Part shown: one piece after another, positions 61,704 to 64,000 of the stretch
Numbering within the stretch: position 1 is the first letter of the stretch
Layout: every line of letters begins with the position of its first letter
NCBI RefSeq assembly: GCF_001426565.1
Contig: NZ_LMFA01000001.1
Coordinates: 581,287-645,286, forward strand
Reading direction: 5' to 3'
Length of the DNA: 64,000 nucleotides
From: Rhizobium sp. Root482
Lineage (GTDB): Bacteria; Pseudomonadota; Alphaproteobacteria; Rhizobiales; Rhizobiaceae
Notes under the pieces: model-generated
What the model saw: only the letters and a program-made list of their open reading frames with translations
What the model was told of the DNA's origin: nothing
The model's database searches: none
Translations under genes and position numbers: made by a program

Positions 61704-64000
61704 CCGACCGCGACAGGCACGATCGGACGGACGAAAACCGACGCGAGGAGGAGGCGCAACTGCGCCGCGTCTGGAGCAATCCTCCCGGATTGGGCTACTG
61801 GACCTCCGTCAACAATACGCAGATCGGCCTCTGGTACGGCTCGGCCGCCTTTGCCTTCATGCTGTTTGCAGGCGTGCTGGCGCTGCTCGTGCGCGTGCAG
61901 CTGGCCGTGCCCGACAATGATTTTCTCTCCGCCGACCTGTTCAACCAGGCCTTTACGCTGCACGGCACGGTAATGATGTTCCTGTTTGCCGTGCCGATCT
62001 TCGAGGCCGTGGCCGTCTTCCTGCTGCCGCCGATGCTCGGCGCGCGCGAACTCCCCTTCCCCCGCCTTTCAGCCTTCGGTTTCTGGAGTTTCCTGCTCGG
62101 CGGCATCTTCGTCTGCGGCTCGATCTTCTTCAACGCCGCGCCGAACGGCGGCTGGTTCATGTATCCGCCGCTATCGACCGATCCCGACTATTCCGGCATC
62201 GGTGCCGATATCTGGCTGCTCGGCCTGTCCTTCATCGAGGTGGCGTCGATCGCGGCTGCGGTCGAGCTGATCGTCGGCATCATGAAATGCCGGGCGCCCG
62301 GCATGCGCATCAACATGATGCCGCTCTTTGCCTGGTACCTGTTGATCGTCGCCGGCATGATCCTGTTTGCCTTTCCGCCACTGATCGCCGGCGACATCCT
62401 GTTCGAAATGCAGCGCATGTTCGACTGGCCCTTCTTCGACGTGACGCGCGGCGGCGATCCGCTTTTGTGGCAGCACCTGTTCTGGATCTTCGGGCACCCG
62501 GAAGTCTATATCATCTTCCTGCCGGCCATCGCCCTGATGGCGATGATCGTGCCCACCTTCGCGCAGAGGCCGATCGTCGGCTATTCCTGGATCGTGCTGG
62601 CGGCGGTCGGGACGGGGTTCCTGAGCTTCGGGCTCTGGGTCCATCACATGTTCACGACCGGCCTGCCGCAGATATCGCTCGCCTTCTTCTCGGCAGCCTC
62701 CGAGGCGGTGGCGATCCCCACGGGCGTGCAGATCTTCGTCTTCATCGCCACCATGCTGGCCGGCCGGGTGATCTTTTCCGTGCCCATGCTGTTTGGAACC
62801 GGCGGACTGGCGATTTTCATCATCGGCGGACTGACCGGCGTCATGGTGGCGCTGGTGCCGATCGACTGGCAGGCGCACGATACCTATTTCATCGTCGCCC
62901 ATCTCCACTACGTCCTGATCGGCGGCATGCTGTTCCCGATCATCGCCGGCGTCTATTACTACTATCCGCTGATCGGCTCGCGAAAACTGTCGGACCGTTT
63001 CGGAAAGATCGCCTTCTGGCTGATGTTCGCCGGGTTCAACCTCGCCTTTTTCCCGATGCATATCACCGGCCTGCGCGGCATGCCGCGCCGCGTCTTCACC
63101 TATCCGGAGGGCATCGGCTGGGACTGGCTCAACCTACTCTCGACCGTCGGCGCCTTCGTCTTCGCCGCCGGCGTCGCAGTCGTGGTCATCGACGTTGTGC
63201 GTCCCAAGCACCGTCAGTCGAAAGGCGAGCAAAACCCCTGGAGAGCTGGCACGCTGGAATGGATCAGCGAACCGGAGGAAAACTGGGGCGTGCGCTCGAT
63301 CCCGATCATCGACAGCCGCTATCCCCTGTGGGACCAGCCGGGTCTGGTGGACGACATCAGAAGCGGCCGCTTCTATCTTCCCCACGCAAGGGAAGGACGT
63401 CGCGAAACACTGGTAACCTCTGTTCTCGACGCCAAGCCGATCCAGTGCCTGCGTGTCGGCGGAACCTCAAGGCTCACCATCGTCAGCGCCCTTTCGCTGG
63501 GCGGCGTCTTCGTCGCGCTGACCTTTCACTGGTGGATCACCGGCGTCCTCTTCGGCGCGGTGACCCTTGCCGCCATCCTGGCCTGGCTCTGGACCGGTAC
63601 CAACGATATTCCGGAAAAACCGGAAAAGGATGTCGGCCTGGGTCTTACCCTGCCGCTCTACATATCCGGCCCGCAATCCGTCGGCTGGTGGGGAATGTTC
63701 ATCACCATGGTCGGCGATGGGACCGCGTTCGGAAGCCTGGTCTTCGGCTATTTCTTCTACTGGACAATCCACGAGGATTTTACCGCCGGGATTTCCGGTC
63801 CGGGCGTCGCCTGGCCAATGGCAAGCCTGGCCATGTTCGTCGCCGGCTGGCTCACCATGCTCCTTGCCCGCTGGGTGAACGAGAAGGATTGGACGGTGGG
63901 GACCCGGGCCCTGCTGATCGCCGCATCGGTATTGACGGCGGGCGGCGGCATCGCGGCATTTGCCGGTCCCTGGAGCTTTGCGATGGATCCGCAGGCGCAT
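61700..64000 (+). CDS. ctaD: Cytochrome c oxidase subunit I fused to subunit III-like part (cut by window end)
   Basis: At least 767 residues, continuing past the window. The core oxidase shows the low-spin heme His in FTLHGTVMMF, the CuB His and cross-linked Tyr in GHPEVYIIFLP, CuB histidines in VHHMFTTG, and heme a3 His in HDTYFIVAHLHYV. GHPEVY carries the D-channel Glu of A1-type oxidases. Residues after about 590 add further helices including WWGMFITMVGDGTAFGSLVF, which resembles subunit III. It reduces oxygen and pumps protons. Confidence 0.9.
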   Translation, partial: MTDRDRHDRTDENRREEEAQLRRVWSNPPGLGYWTSVNNTQIGLWYGSAAFAFMLFAGVLALLVRVQLAVPDNDFLSADLFNQAFTLHGTVMMFLFAVPIFEAVAVFLLPPMLGARELPFPRLSAFGFWSFLLGGIFVCGSIFFNAAPNGGWFMYPPLSTDPDYSGIGADIWLLGLSFIEVASIAAAVELIVGIMKCRAPGMRINMMPLFAWYLLIVAGMILFAFPPLIAGDILFEMQRMFDWPFFDVTRGGDPLLWQHLFWIFGHPEVYIIFLPAIALMAMIVPTFAQRPIVGYSWIVLAAVGTGFLSFGLWVHHMFTTGLPQISLAFFSAASEAVAIPTGVQIFVFIATMLAGRVIFSVPMLFGTGGLAIFIIGGLTGVMVALVPIDWQAHDTYFIVAHLHYVLIGGMLFPIIAGVYYYYPLIGSRKLSDRFGKIAFWLMFAGFNLAFFPMHITGLRGMPRRVFTYPEGIGWDWLNLLSTVGAFVFAAGVAVVVIDVVRPKHRQSKGEQNPWRAGTLEWISEPEENWGVRSIPIIDSRYPLWDQPGLVDDIRSGRFYLPHAREGRRETLVTSVLDAKPIQCLRVGGTSRLTIVSALSLGGVFVALTFHWWITGVLFGAVTLAAILAWLWTGTNDIPEKPEKDVGLGLTLPLYISGPQSVGWWGMFITMVGDGTAFGSLVFGYFFYWTIHEDFTAGISGPGVAWPMASLAMFVAGWLTMLLARWVNEKDWTVGTRALLIAASVLTAGGGIAAFAGPWSFAMDPQAH

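Overview
The window reads as chromosomal or large-replicon DNA of a Rhizobiales bacterium, most likely Rhizobiaceae (Rhizobium, Agrobacterium or Ensifer type). The evidence is GC-rich coding DNA with tightly packed transport and catabolic operons, six copies of a rhizobial RIME-like intergenic palindromic element, TGA-N9-TCA iron boxes of the RirA type, a carnitine dehydrogenase/thioesterase fusion of the Sinorhizobium kind, and rhizobial families such as DUF982 and DUF1194. I saw no phage, insertion sequence, CRISPR, tRNA or rRNA. The window is a run of nutrient-uptake and catabolism modules, each with its own regulator.

Layout. 1-2 kb: end of a TRAP transporter (dctM, dctQ) with an N-formylglutamate amidohydrolase-like gene. 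2-7.2 kb: RpiR regulator and a four-gene ABC importer. 7.3-15.5 kb: carnitine / gamma-butyrobetaine catabolism (GlxA-type regulator, BKACE, carnitine dehydrogenase-thioesterase, acyl-CoA dehydrogenase, ADP-forming CoA ligase, CaiD). 15.6-25.8 kb: peptide-type ABC importer with two paralogous Tat-exported binding proteins, a divergent XRE regulator, a CocE/NonD hydrolase and an ACT protein. 26-28.3 kb: MsrA, an esterase, and a ParD/ParE pair whose toxin is broken by a 14-bp tandem duplication. 28.4-35 kb: LysR regulator and a YdcSTUV-PatD operon for polyamine/GABA-aldehyde metabolism. 35.1-39.5 kb: iron-regulated TonB receptor, FhuF reductase and siderophore-binding protein. 39.5-41.9 kb: stress and small-molecule genes. 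41.9-49.3 kb: Rieske oxygenase, two 815-residue dimethylglycine/sarcosine dehydrogenase-like flavoproteins and a LysR regulator. 49.4-50.9 kb: cobalamin riboswitch with CbtB/CbtA cobalt transporter. 51-57.3 kb: a second FhuF-like protein, a glucoamylase-family protein, DUF1194, DUF982, a DEAD-box helicase and a duplicated membrane protein. 57.4-64 kb: large catalase, SDR dehydrogenase, and cytochrome c oxidase subunit II with a I/III fusion cut by the window end.

How it fits together: the carnitine module should yield glycine betaine, and the Rieske/flavoprotein module 30 kb away has the right families to demethylate betaine or a similar N-methyl amine to glycine. This link is inference. The least familiar unit is the 15.6-25.8 kb importer-hydrolase locus, where four AGCG-type half-sites at exact 10-bp spacing lie between the XRE gene and the second binding protein. 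Regulatory sites visible by eye include two candidate LysR boxes, two RirA-type iron boxes, a cobalamin riboswitch with a near-consensus promoter, and several terminators.
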